From the NCBI RefSeq assembly GCF_023631325.1, contig NZ_JALQDG010000049.1, positions 340 to 64,339 on the forward strand: DNA of 64,000 nt. The letters run 5' to 3'. The position numbers and the translations under genes are program-made. Every line of letters begins with the position of its first letter. Position 1 is the first letter of the stretch. This DNA is from Caballeronia sp. INDeC2 (GTDB lineage: Bacteria > Pseudomonadota > Gammaproteobacteria > Burkholderiales > Burkholderiaceae). Shown one piece after another: positions 9,360-18,070 of this stretch. The notes under the pieces are model-generated. The model worked only from the letters and a program-made list of their open reading frames with translations, was not told the DNA's origin and ran no database searches.

Positions 9360-10307
9360 ATGAAGCCCACTCAACGCAACCCCCTGCTCCGCAGCTTCAG
9401 CTATCTGCTCTCGATCGACGAACACCGCAATTTCACGCGCGCGGCAGAAGCGCTCAACGTGTCGCAATCGGCCTTGTCTCAGAAGGTTCGGCAGCTTGAG
9501 GACGAGCTCGGCGCTCAGCTGTTCGACCGAAGCGGGCGCATGGTCCAGCTCACGGATGCCGGCATCGTCTACCTCGAGTATCTGCGACGCGCACACAATC
9601 ACCTGCTCACCGCCCAACGCGCGCTGAACGATGTTCAGGACTTGTCACGCGGGAAGCTGCGAATTGCCTTCACTCCTACCTTCACTGAGTATCTCGTCGC
9701 CCCCGTCATCCAGCAGTTTCACGAGCGCTATCCGGGCATAATCATTGAGTTGACTGAGATGTCACTCGACGCGGTGGAGACGGCGCTCGGTGACGACAAA
9801 GTTGACCTCGCTTTCGGATTCGACGAAGTGTTCTCCCATGATGTTGAAGTCGAAGCGCTGTTTCCCGAACGCTTGACGCTTGTGATCGGTCGTTCCCATC
9901 CGCTGATCACGCGGCGCCATCCAGTCACCCCTGCGCAGCTCGCCGAAACGCCACTCGCGCTGCTAACGACAAGCTTCGTGTCGCGCTTCCATATCGACAG
10001 CTACTTCCAGTCGTGTGGCATCAAGCCAAGTATCGCGTTGCAGGCAAACTCGATCAGTGCGGTGCTTAAAATCGTTAGTCACGGAAAGATCGCAACCATT
10101 TTGCCTGGCACCATTGAGCTGGAGCATCGTGATCTGCAATACATATCACTCGACCCTCCCTTTCCGATGCGAACCGTCGCGCTGCTGAGTCGCAAGGGCG
10201 CCTATCGCACCGTCGCGTCAACGGCCTTCGCCGAACAGATCCGCGGAATGCTTGAGCACGGCTGCCTGTCGCCACTGCGCACGCTGACAGGACGCGACCA
10301 AGAATAA
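9360..10307 (+). CDS. LysR-family transcriptional regulator (CynR-like)
   Basis: This complete 315-residue LysR-type regulator has the N-terminal winged HTH at residues about 11-70, including 'NFTRAAEALNVSQSALSQKV' and 'LEDELGAQLFDRSGRMVQLT'. A linker helix follows, then the two-lobed effector domain from about residue 95 ('GKLRIAFTPTFTEYLVAPVI'). Overall it resembles CynR-like regulators. LysR proteins typically activate a nearby or divergent target in response to a small molecule. The upstream neighbour is a truncated FUSC efflux gene; downstream is an azoreductase gene. The 3' 573 bp are duplicated at the window start. The frame is intact. Confidence 0.9.
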   Translation: MKPTQRNPLLRSFSYLLSIDEHRNFTRAAEALNVSQSALSQKVRQLEDELGAQLFDRSGRMVQLTDAGIVYLEYLRRAHNHLLTAQRALNDVQDLSRGKLRIAFTPTFTEYLVAPVIQQFHERYPGIIIELTEMSLDAVETALGDDKVDLAFGFDEVFSHDVEVEALFPERLTLVIGRSHPLITRRHPVTPAQLAETPLALLTTSFVSRFHIDSYFQSCGIKPSIALQANSISAVLKIVSHGKIATILPGTIELEHRDLQYISLDPPFPMRTVALLSRKGAYRTVASTAFAEQIRGMLEHGCLSPLRTLTGRDQE

Positions 10308-10400
10308 GCTGCAGTTCCTCTTCCAGCTGACGGCAACCTCCCGACCGGTTTAGAGTCACAGCCGCCCCGGAGCAGTACAGCTCACCACGACCCGCATTCG
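9735..10400 (+). repeat. Direct repeat, right copy (LysR 3' half)
   Basis: This is the partner of the repeat at 1-670, at offset 9734. Coding identity is nearly complete (one noticed difference is T to C at the codon near 10230); downstream of the stop the copies diverge progressively and are unrelated beyond about 10400. Confidence 0.9.
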
Positions 10401-10488
10401 AAAATACCTACTGCAAAATACAAGATGATAGATGCAATTAAAAATTCACTTCTAACCGAAAATTAAATCTCATTCGCCTTTTGCATTA

Positions 10489-11118
10489 ATGAAAAATATC
10501 CTGTTTCTCCAAGCCAGTCCACATGGCTTTGATTCGCTCGGAGCTCGCCTTGCACATGAGGCCCTCATGCGCTGGCAATGGCACGAGCAGCGTTCAGGTG
10601 CTTACTCGGTATTACGTAATCTTACAGAGCCGCCCCTCTCCGCTCTGTCTCGCGACTACGCGCTTGCGTCGGTTTCAGGACACCCTAATACCGACCCGGC
10701 ACTAGAATATTCCGAGCAATTGATCGCAGAGCTGACGCAGAGTGACTGCCTGCTCATCAGCACGCCGATGCACAACTTTACGGTGCCTGCAGTGCTGAAA
10801 CTCTGGATTGATTTTGTGTTGCGTATCGACCGCACGTTTAAAATCACGGCCGACGGCACTTTTGGTTTGCTCGCGGACCGCCCCGTGCTAGTGCTCGTTC
10901 GTTCCGGCGGGTTAAGCATTGGCGAAACGGCCCGCCAACCGGATTTTCTCACACCATATCTGAAGCTCGTGCTGGCCACCATCGGAATCACGATGGTTGA
11001 GTTCATTTATCTCGACGGTATTGCGCCTGATGATGCAGCTATCGATGCCGCGCGTGGTGAAATAGCAAGATCGAGCATTTTTACCTCTGCTTTCCATCAT
11101 CAGCGTGATGCCCTCTGA
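10489..11118 (+). CDS. FMN-dependent NADH-azoreductase-like oxidoreductase
   Basis: This 209-residue flavodoxin-fold protein matches the AzoR/AcpD family. The N-terminal strand and phosphate-binding loop read 'ILFLQASPHGFDSLGARLA'; the middle has 'CLLISTPMHNFTVPAVLKLW' and 'FVLRIDRTFKIT', which contact FMN in the family; a C-terminal 'TPYLKLVLATIGI' helix follows. Family members reduce azo bonds and quinones with NADH, usually as cytosolic homodimers. It follows the LysR gene by about 180 bp on the same strand, so co-regulation is plausible but not shown. Length is normal. Confidence 0.85.
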   Translation: MKNILFLQASPHGFDSLGARLAHEALMRWQWHEQRSGAYSVLRNLTEPPLSALSRDYALASVSGHPNTDPALEYSEQLIAELTQSDCLLISTPMHNFTVPAVLKLWIDFVLRIDRTFKITADGTFGLLADRPVLVLVRSGGLSIGETARQPDFLTPYLKLVLATIGITMVEFIYLDGIAPDDAAIDAARGEIARSSIFTSAFHHQRDAL

Positions 11119-11484
11119 ACTCGATTACCGGAAGCGCCCGTTTATATCTATCAAGATTCGTCGTGCCCCAAAAAGCACGATTGAGCGCATTCTCGGCGGA
11201 TAGGTGATCGAATCTGTCAGGCCTGCATCAGTCGATGGGAAATAGCATCACCGAATAAATCATGGAAATTGGAGTAGTGAGCTTTTTTGCTTCCTCTCCC
11301 CAGAAATTTCTCACTACCGATGCAACACTTGGATCGAGCACAAGCGACTTTGAAGACCGGCCTTAGAAGTTACGATAAGTGGCTCGCAGCTCATTTTCCT
11401 TGGTCGTCAGTTCCACGAAAGTTGTTATCGACGTGACCGGTCAGAAGCAACCGACTCTCAGGGGCTCCTCCCGGAGCTCTTTTG
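11119..11484. other. Intergenic, no gene recognised
   Basis: There is no convincing coding sequence. A short perfect inverted repeat occurs at 11161-11180 (6-bp arms) without a T tract, so it is at best a weak transcription-end structure for the azoreductase gene. Confidence 0.45.
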
Positions 11485-11509
11485 CCGACGCAACGCGTCG
11501 GTTTTTTTT
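11485..11509 (+). terminator. Rho-independent terminator
   Basis: A hairpin with arms CCGACG (11485-11490) and CGTCGG (11496-11501), loop CAACG, is followed directly by eight T (11502-11509). This is a canonical intrinsic terminator on the plus strand. It lies 370 bp past the azoreductase stop and just before the IS91 fragment, so it may belong to either the azoreductase transcript or DNA carried by the element. Confidence 0.75.
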
Positions 11510-11545
11510 GGGGAGGATACCCGATGGCTTGCGCCCCTACATACC

Positions 11546-12022
11546 TGCGAATGGGTGGTCTACGCCAAGCGCCCGTTCGCCGGACCGAAGGCGGTGCTCG
11601 AGTACCTCTCACGCTACACGCACCGCGTCGCCATCGCCAACCAGCGCCTGGTCGCCGTCGATGAGCGTGGCGTGACGTTCCGCTGGAAGGACTACCGTGC
11701 GAAGGGACGCACCCGCTACAAGACCATGACCCTCGAAACCGGCGAATTCATGCGCCGCTTCCTGCTCCATGTGCTGCCCGGTGGTTTCCATCGGATCCGC
11801 CACTTCGGGCTGCTCGCGAACCCGGTGCGCCGCGCCAATCTCGCAAAGGTGCGCGATCTGCTGCACGTCGCACCCGAGATCAGCCCGTTGCCGGACGACG
11901 CCATCATCGAAACCCGCCCCGTCTTCATCTGTCGGCACTGCGGCGCACCGATGATCGTCATCGACATCCTCGCGCGCAGCGCCCCGATCCGCGCACCGCC
12001 CATGCGCCGGGATCCGACATGA
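11546..12022 (+). pseudogene. IS91-family transposase, C-terminal fragment
   Basis: From about 11546 the frame reads 'WVVYAKRPFAGPKAVLEYL', 'SRYTHRVAIANQRLVAVDE' and 'GVTFRWKDYRAKGRTRYKTM', then 'HVLPGGFHRIRHFGLLAN', the end of the Y2 rolling-circle transposase of IS91-like elements. The catalytic tyrosines and zinc-binding N-terminus are missing, so this is a 5'-truncated copy. Rolling-circle elements can mobilise adjacent DNA, but no intact copy is present in this window. Confidence 0.8.
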
Positions 12023-12602
12023 ACTCCACGGTTCCTCGACCTGCCTGTCGAACGTTGGCTCCGCGGCAACGCGGTCCAGGGATGGAAGCCTGCGCGTGTC
12101 GCTACGTGAAGCGCTTCGCCCGTTCGCTTCATCATCGCGAATGCACGACTAAACCGCTTCGCTACAGCGTCAGCGTCCCTCCGGCACCCCGCCTGAGCGT
12201 GCCGCATCCGGCACCACTGACCATCCCGGTCTATCAATCGCCATAGCCGCGAACCCTCCAATCGCAGTGGCGCACTCCGCGGTTTCCTCCATCGGGCCTA
12301 TTCGACGCCTGCCAACACGCGCAGAGGCACCGTCACATTCCTGTGATCGATGGCAGGCATCGAATAACCCTTAACGAAGTGTGAATTCGCGGACACAGTC
12401 AGTTGCGGTCCTGCCGCGAGACGCAGGCAATGTCAGCAATCCGCTTGGCTGCCGACTTTGAACGCGACCAGCGTCAATGTCGGCAATGGCCGAATCGGGT
12501 GCTTTGCGTTCTGGGCCTCACTATGTTTCCGTTTGATTCCCCGAGAAAGTCCAACTGAAGGTGAATCGACGCCCAGATCCCGCGCGGTGATCGCAGACTG
12601 TC
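12023..12602. other. Intergenic after IS91 fragment, no gene recognised
   Basis: There are about 580 bp with only short frames. The first part probably belongs to the 3' end of the IS91-type element; the rest shows nothing I can support. Confidence 0.45.
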
Positions 12603-13493
12603 TTATTGGCTGGGGTTCTCTGCTTCCGTCCCGCCACTTTGAGCAGGAGTTTCAACGGGCGCGACGCTCTCCGTTGGTACACGAGACTTCCGGGCCGGAG
12701 CCGCTCCGACGGAGCGAGCACGTTTGGTCGCAGCGCTCTTAGCGATCTTCTTCGCTGCCGTTCCTTTTTTCGCAGCCACTCCTTTCTTGGCGACTGTGCC
12801 CTTGCTAGCGGCCGCCCCTTTCTTGGCGGCCGCTCGCTTCTTCGTTGCAGGTCCCTTCTTCGCAGCCGTCGTCTTTGTCGACGCCGACTTCTTCGCGGCC
12901 GGTTTTGCGGTGCCCGCCTTTGCGGCCGTTTTCGACGCTGACTTCTTCGCAGCTGTTCCCTTTTTGGCGACTGCCTGGGTGCTGTTGCTCGCGCTTGCAG
13001 CACTGCCCTTATCAATCAGGAACACGCTACGATCCTTCGCGTTCGCGATCCAAGCAGGCGGACGCGCGAATCCGCTCCACGTCAATCCCGAGACCGGATC
13101 ACGATAGCGCGCGGGCTGAGGTCCTTTGCGTGCGGCCGTCCTGCGCTTTACCGGCACGTTCGCGCGTGAAGTGCGCTGACCAGAGCCCGCCGCGAGGAAT
13201 GCGGTCCGATCGCTTGCATTCGCAATCCACGCCGGCGCCCTGCCGCGACCACTCCATGTCGCACCGGTCTTCGGATCGACATACTTGGCTGAATCCGCTT
13301 TTCCCACTGCATTCGCTTTGGTCTTACCTGATGCCTTGCCGAGAAATCCGGCGACATCATCCATCGAAAGATCATGACGCGCCATCAAGTCATGAATCTG
13401 CTTGAGCACCCCGCTCGCCGCTTTGGTCTTTAAAGCTTGCGCCTGTGCTTCGAGTTTCTTGATTCGCGCTTGAATCGCTTCTAGCGTCGCCAT
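12603..13493 (-). CDS. H-NS-family protein with two DNA-binding modules and a histone-H1-like tail
   Basis: This 296-residue nucleoid protein has the ATG at 13493 preceded by AGGAGA. Residues 1-55 form a helical oligomerisation region ('ATLEAIQARIKKLEAQAQAL') of the H-NS/Bv3F type. Two copies of the H-NS C-terminal DNA-binding motif follow: residues about 70-100 ('YVDPKTGATWSGRGRAPAWI') and 129-160 ('YRDPVSGLTWSGFARPPAWI'). Residues about 165-296 are a Lys/Ala-rich repeat tail with many 'AAKKG' units, like histone H1 or AlgP. The combination suggests multivalent DNA bridging plus non-specific binding; that role is inferred. It stands alone at the left edge of the repair island, transcribed away from it. 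Confidence 0.85.
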   Translation of the reverse strand: MATLEAIQARIKKLEAQAQALKTKAASGVLKQIHDLMARHDLSMDDVAGFLGKASGKTKANAVGKADSAKYVDPKTGATWSGRGRAPAWIANASDRTAFLAAGSGQRTSRANVPVKRRTAARKGPQPARYRDPVSGLTWSGFARPPAWIANAKDRSVFLIDKGSAASASNSTQAVAKKGTAAKKSASKTAAKAGTAKPAAKKSASTKTTAAKKGPATKKRAAAKKGAAASKGTVAKKGVAAKKGTAAKKIAKSAATKRARSVGAAPARKSRVPTESVAPVETPAQSGGTEAENPSQ

Positions 13494-13728
13494 TTCACTT
13501 CTCCTATTCCGAAAATTAACCGCACTATGCCACGGACGCGCGTCAATGGGCTAGCAGCATCGATCTGGTAACGATCTAAGAAAACGGACAGCGCGCGTCG
13601 TTTGCTTTGGTTTTTTATAGATTCCTCTGAAAAGCGACTTCAAAGACACCTTACTTGGATGCAGGTGTTGGCGAAGCGCCAGCTTCGCGTTAGATTGGAG
13701 CTTAGATAAATTCAGTATATCGATTTTT

Positions 13729-14552
13729 ATGCAAATCGACCTTTGGCTGTCCGATCCTGAGAGCGCTTATGGGCAATGGCAGCGAGCCGAGGCAACCGGT
13801 GCAGATCGTCGTGGCTTCGCCGATCAGTCGATCGTCCAGCATTGCTCGATGTTTTCGCGATTCAATGACTATCTGTCGGCGCGCCGCCAATGCGTGGCGA
13901 CGTTCGGTGCGGACCACATCAATGGCTTTTTTGAGGAACTCGCGCACGACTGTCAGCCGGGAACCACGACTCGCTTTCGATATCTGAAGTTGATCGATCG
14001 ACTCGCCCGCCACCTCGTTGCACTCGAGTTGCGAAAAGAAAACCCCGCAGCCGATTTGCTTGCGCGAGAGAACTGGCCCGAGGACGAACCGACTCCACTC
14101 TATCTGTCTGAAGAGGACGACAAGCGCCTGCAGGCGGTATGTCGGACGACTACCTTCTCGTCAGCGAAGGAGTTGCGCAATACAGCGGTCGTCGCGCTCT
14201 TTCTCGGTTGCGGCGTCACCGCGGCGGAACTGAGTCTGCTGCGGGTCGCTGACCTTGACATGGAGGACAAGCGGCCCAGCGTCCTCGTTGAGAAACATGG
14301 TCCGCGCCTCGCCAGACGCGTACCGATCGACACCGTCGCCATTGAGGTATTGCGGGAGTACCATGAGGCCCGAACAGGGATCGTCTGTGCGACCGACTGG
14401 CTTTTCGTGGCGACGGCCGGCGGCAAGCCCATGAAACCCGATACATTGGTTAAGTGCGTTCGCACGGCGCTCAAAGCCGCTGGACTATGCGCGGCAGATG
14501 AGAGTCCTCGCCTCTTGCGCAATACCTATGGCAGGCGCCACCTCGCCGCGGG
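13729..14552 (+). pseudogene. Tyrosine-type site-specific recombinase, 3'-truncated
   Basis: About 275 residues of a phage-integrase-family protein are readable. An N-terminal core-binding domain occupies residues 1-120 ('QHCSMFSRFNDYLSARRQC'), followed by the catalytic domain with 'LRNTAVVALFLGCGVTAAEL' (box I, where the usual Arg after the Gly-x-Thr/Gly is replaced by Ala-Ala-Glu) and 'LLRNTYGRRHLAAG' (box II region). Homology ends at about 14552, where sequence switches to the tail of ImuB; the nucleophilic Tyr is gone. The frame runs on to 14697 in unrelated sequence. It is inactive as a recombinase. Confidence 0.75.
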
Positions 14553-14909
14553 AATGTCTTGCGCCCCGCACCGACGTCGGATCATCGCCCCGAACAGGCG
14601 AACCTCTGGGTGCCGGTCCAGGACATGGTCAAGGCGTGCCCGCCCCCCGCCGAACTTCCGCGGCCGACGTGGTTGCTCGACACGCCCGTGCGGCTGATGA
14701 TCAAGAATCACCGGCCGTTTTATGGCTCGCCGCTCAAGCTCGTCTCGACCGGCGAACGCATTGAGGCCGGCTGCCACGACGGCGAACTCGTCACGCGCGA
14801 TTACTACGTCGCGGAAGCCGCCGATAAGAGCTGCTACTGGATCTACCGTGAACGACCGAGCGCGAAGACTGAAGAAGTCCGCTGGTTTCTTCACGGGCTC
14901 TTCGGATAA
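14553..14909 (+). pseudogene. imuB: ImuB (Y-family polymerase-like) C-terminal fragment
   Basis: The frame ending at 14909 reads 'RPEQANLWVPVQDMVKACPP', 'PTWLLDTPVRLMIKNHRPF' and 'YYVAEAADKSCYWIYRERP', ending 'RWFLHGLFG', which is the C-terminal end of ImuB. ImuB is the hub of the ImuA-ImuB-DnaE2 mutasome, contacting the beta clamp and DnaE2 for damage-induced mutagenesis. Only about 118 of roughly 480-500 residues remain, fused to a broken integrase. dnaE2 follows 14 bp later in the usual cassette order. Confidence 0.8.
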
Positions 14910-14923
14910 TCGGTGGTGTCGCC

Positions 14924-16989
14924 GTGGATCTTTTCTCGTCGGCCCTACCCGACTACGCGGAACTCTTCGCGTTCACGAACTTTTCGTTTTTGCACGGCGC
15001 CTCGCACGGCGAGGAGCTCGTGTTGCGCGCCGCTCAACTCGGCTACTCGGGTCTGGCGATCATCCAATACATCTACCGCAAGTACGGGAGGGATCGCGCC
15101 GCCATCGCGGCAGCCGTGTCGACCTATCGCCCTCGTGGCGCGCTGCGCGAAACAGGCAAGGCGCTCGGCATCGATCCCCAGATCGTCGACAAGGTCGCGA
15201 AAAGCCACCAGTGGTTTGATCATTCGCAGGACCTGTTGCGTCGCTTCGAGGAGTCCGGTCTCGATCCAGCCAACCCGCTCATCACACTGTGGGCAAAGCT
15301 GGCCGCCGAGATATTGAATTTTCCGCGACACCTGTCGCAGCACTCAGGCGGCTTCGTCATCAGTCGCGGCAAGCTCACGCGGCTCGTGCCCGTCGAGAAC
15401 GCCGCGATGGCGGACCGCAGCGCAATTCAATGGGACAAGGACGATTTAGAGGCTCTCGGATTATTAAAAATTGACGTGCTCGCGCTTGGCATGCTTTCGG
15501 CCATTCGTCGCACACTCGATATCGTCTCCGAGCAGCGGGGCGAACGCGTTGAGATGCAAGACATCCCGCCAGAAGATCCTGAGACGTACGAGATGATCTC
15601 GCAGGCGGATACGGTCGGTGTTTTTCAGATCGAGTCACGCGCACAGATGAGCATGTTGCCGCGCATGCAACCGCGGACTTTCTATGACCTGGTCATTGAA
15701 GTCGCGATCGTGCGCCCTGGTCCGATCCAGGGCGGCGCCGTGCATCCGTATCTGCGACGCCGACAGGCTTTGAGCCGGTGACGTATCCAAGCGCAGCGCT
15801 GGAGACCGCACTCGGCCGGACGCTCGGCGTGCCGATCTTCCAGGAGCAGGTGATGCAGGTCGCCATCCTCGCAGCGGGCTTCACGCCGGGCGAAGCGGAT
15901 CAACTGCGACGTGCGATGGCAGCCTGGAAACGCAAGGGCGGCCTGGAGAAGTACTACGACCGCATCGTCAACGGCATGCAGGAGCGCGGCTACGAAAGGT
16001 CGTTTGCTGAAGCCATCTTCGAGCAGATCAAAGGGTTCGGCGAATATGGCTTTCCGGAGAGCCACGCTGCGAGCTTCGCGTTGCTGGTCTATGCCAGCAG
16101 TTGGCTCAAATGCCACGAACCCGCTGCGTTTCTCGCCGCGATGCTCAACTCGCAGCCAATGGGCTTCTACTCGCCGTCACAACTCGTTCAGGATGCGAAG
16201 CGCCACGGAGTCGAGGTCGTGCCGATCGATGTCACGATCAGCGGCTGGGACTCGGTACTTGAGCGCCGCGTCAATCGTGCGACGCCAGTTGTCCGCCTCG
16301 GCTTGTCGTTACTTAAGGGGATGCGGGACGGAGCAGCAGAGCGCATCGAGAATGCGCGGGCCGTGAAGCCTTTTACGAGCGTCAGTGACCTCGCGCGCCG
16401 CGCGCAGCTCGACCGACATGATCTTCAGGTGCTCGCCGCAGCCAACGCGTTGCAATCATTGGCGGGAAATCGAAGGGAAGCGTTATGGCAATCGGTCGCA
16501 GCGGTCCCTGACCGGGACATCCTGGCCGATAGCCGGATCGATGACGAGACGCCAGAGCTCGGCGCGCCGTCCGAGGCCGAAGACATTGTCAGCGACTACA
16601 ACGCGGCAGGGCTGACCTTGGGCCGTCATCCGCTTTCGCTTCTGCGCCCTGTCCTGCTGGAACACCGGCTTATGCCAGCCTCGACGTTGCGCGCGTATCC
16701 CAACGGAAGACTGGCGCGCGGCTGCGGACTTGTCACGGTGAGGCAGCGACCGGGTACCGCCAAGGGCGTCATGTTCGTGACGCTCGAAGACGAGACGGGC
16801 AATGTCAACGTGATCGTCTGGCCCTGGCTACTTGAAAAGCAACGAAAGGAAGCGTTGGGAGCAGCACTCCTTGCCGTGTATGGCACGTGGCAGTGTGAAG
16901 GCGAGGTTCGACACCTTGTCGCCCAACGGCTCGTCGACATGTCGCATCTGCTGGGCGGCCTTAGGACCGTGAGTCGCAACTTCTGCTGA
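14924..16989 (+). pseudogene. dnaE2: Error-prone DNA polymerase DnaE2, deleted and frameshifted
   Basis: The GTG start at 14924 opens with the PHP-domain start 'YAELFAFTNFSFLHGASHGE', but after 'LGYSGLAI' (residue about 46) the protein jumps in frame to 'IQYIYRKYGRDRAAIAAAV'. In DnaE2 this segment directly follows the catalytic 'PDIDVDF' motif, so roughly 350 residues, including two of the three catalytic Asp, are deleted. The third Asp is present in 'LKIDVLALGML'. A one-base loss near 15768 shifts the frame ('HPYLRRRQ' then 'EPVTYPSAALETAL' in the next frame); the second frame runs 15778-16989 and covers the helix-hairpin-helix and OB ends. It is non-functional as a polymerase. Confidence 0.85.
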
Positions 16990-17095
16990 GGCCCGCCCTT
17001 CCCAGTCGAGCGGATCAAACTGATCGGGCCGGTCCGGCCGTCGCCGCTGGTCGTCCTTGATTCTTTGTGCAGACCCGTCCGTCTCTTTGCGATTC

Positions 17096-17617
17096 TTACG
17101 GCGCTTCGCCTGTCTGCGCCTGTCCGGTGTCTTCTTTGGTACGTCGCGACTTCTTCGGCTGCTTCGAAGCGGCCGCGGACGCATCTGCCTTCTTCTTGGC
17201 CGTCGCTTTTGCTTCGGTTTTCGTATTCGTCTTATTCTCGACCTTCGTATCGGCCTTGATTTCGGACTTGATATCGGCCTTTTTCTGACGCTCCCCCGTC
17301 ACCTTGCGACCTTTCTCGCTGTTCTTTTCGCCGTTCTTTTTGCCGTTCGTTGCCGAGCCGTTTCCGTGGCCAACATTGGCAGGGACCGTTCTGCCGACCT
17401 TTGTCGTTGCGCCTCGCTTCGCTGGCTTTGACGTGGAAGCATCTGACGGAGCGGCGACGTCGATGCTTGCGCTCCCAGCCTCGGAGACACGCTCACGCTC
17501 AAGTTGAAGAATCGCCTCGTGCCAATAATGATCATTACGTCCGGACTGGCGACCGTCACTCTCCCACAGCAAATAAGCACGGACACGGATTTCGTCTACA
17601 GATAGCGCACTAGGCAT
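17096..17617 (-). CDS. DUF2934-domain protein with Lys-rich tail
   Basis: This is a 173-residue protein. Residues 5-40 ('DEIRVRAYLLWESDGRQSGR' and 'HYWHEAILQLERE') match DUF2934, a short domain common in Burkholderia and rhizobial proteins of unknown function, often in regions with stress and NHEJ genes. Residues about 65-173 are a low-complexity Lys/Ala/Thr tail, likely disordered and DNA-binding, similar in flavour to the tail of the H-NS-like protein at 12.6-13.5 kb. The start at 17617 is the first ATG after an in-frame stop. The function is unknown. Confidence 0.65.
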   Translation of the reverse strand: MPSALSVDEIRVRAYLLWESDGRQSGRNDHYWHEAILQLERERVSEAGSASIDVAAPSDASTSKPAKRGATTKVGRTVPANVGHGNGSATNGKKNGEKNSEKGRKVTGERQKKADIKSEIKADTKVENKTNTKTEAKATAKKKADASAAASKQPKKSRRTKEDTGQAQTGEAP

Positions 17618-18070
17618 TGGAGTCGTCTAAATCGTTGAAGTGCAGCAAACATAGCAGGTCGTCTTCCGATGCTCAACGCGGCGTTGCGTTGCCATCTCGA
17701 AGCCGATGCCTTATGGCTCCCGTTCTCCCCACTGGAGATAGCCGCAGCTGCAACATCGCCGAGTTTTGTGTGGAACGGCCTTTGCTCCGTCCAACAGTCT
17801 CGCCTATAGCGCACCATGGCAAGATGGATCAGGAACGGCGCGTCAACAGCGAAAAGTCGGAGGGCGTCATTCAGGAATCGGTGGAGGACCGTTCTCCACG
17901 AGTAAGCTTCTCACGACGGGAGGCATACGCACAGCGAAACGGACGACGGCGACCGAGCGGACGAAGACGCAGACCTAAGACGGGACTAACCGACCTACAT
18001 GATGCGAAACTAGCCTGCCCGCGCGCTGCTGTTACTCGGTCATCTACAGCCGCATGTACCCATCACGCTC
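17618..18070. other. Intergenic between DUF2934 gene and ligD
   Basis: The 453-bp gap separates the minus-strand DUF2934 gene from plus-strand ligD, so promoters for both are expected here. No clear sigma-70 boxes or homologous protein segments could be picked by eye. Confidence 0.45.

Noticed and set aside
11161..11180. Inverted repeat after the azoreductase gene as a terminator
   Set aside because: Only 6-bp arms and no T run; the convincing terminator is at 11485-11509.
12606..13405. Phe/Leu/Ala-rich plus-strand frames that look like membrane proteins
   Set aside because: They are the antisense of the Lys/Ala-rich tail of the H-NS-like gene (Lys codons read backwards as Phe/Leu), an artefact.
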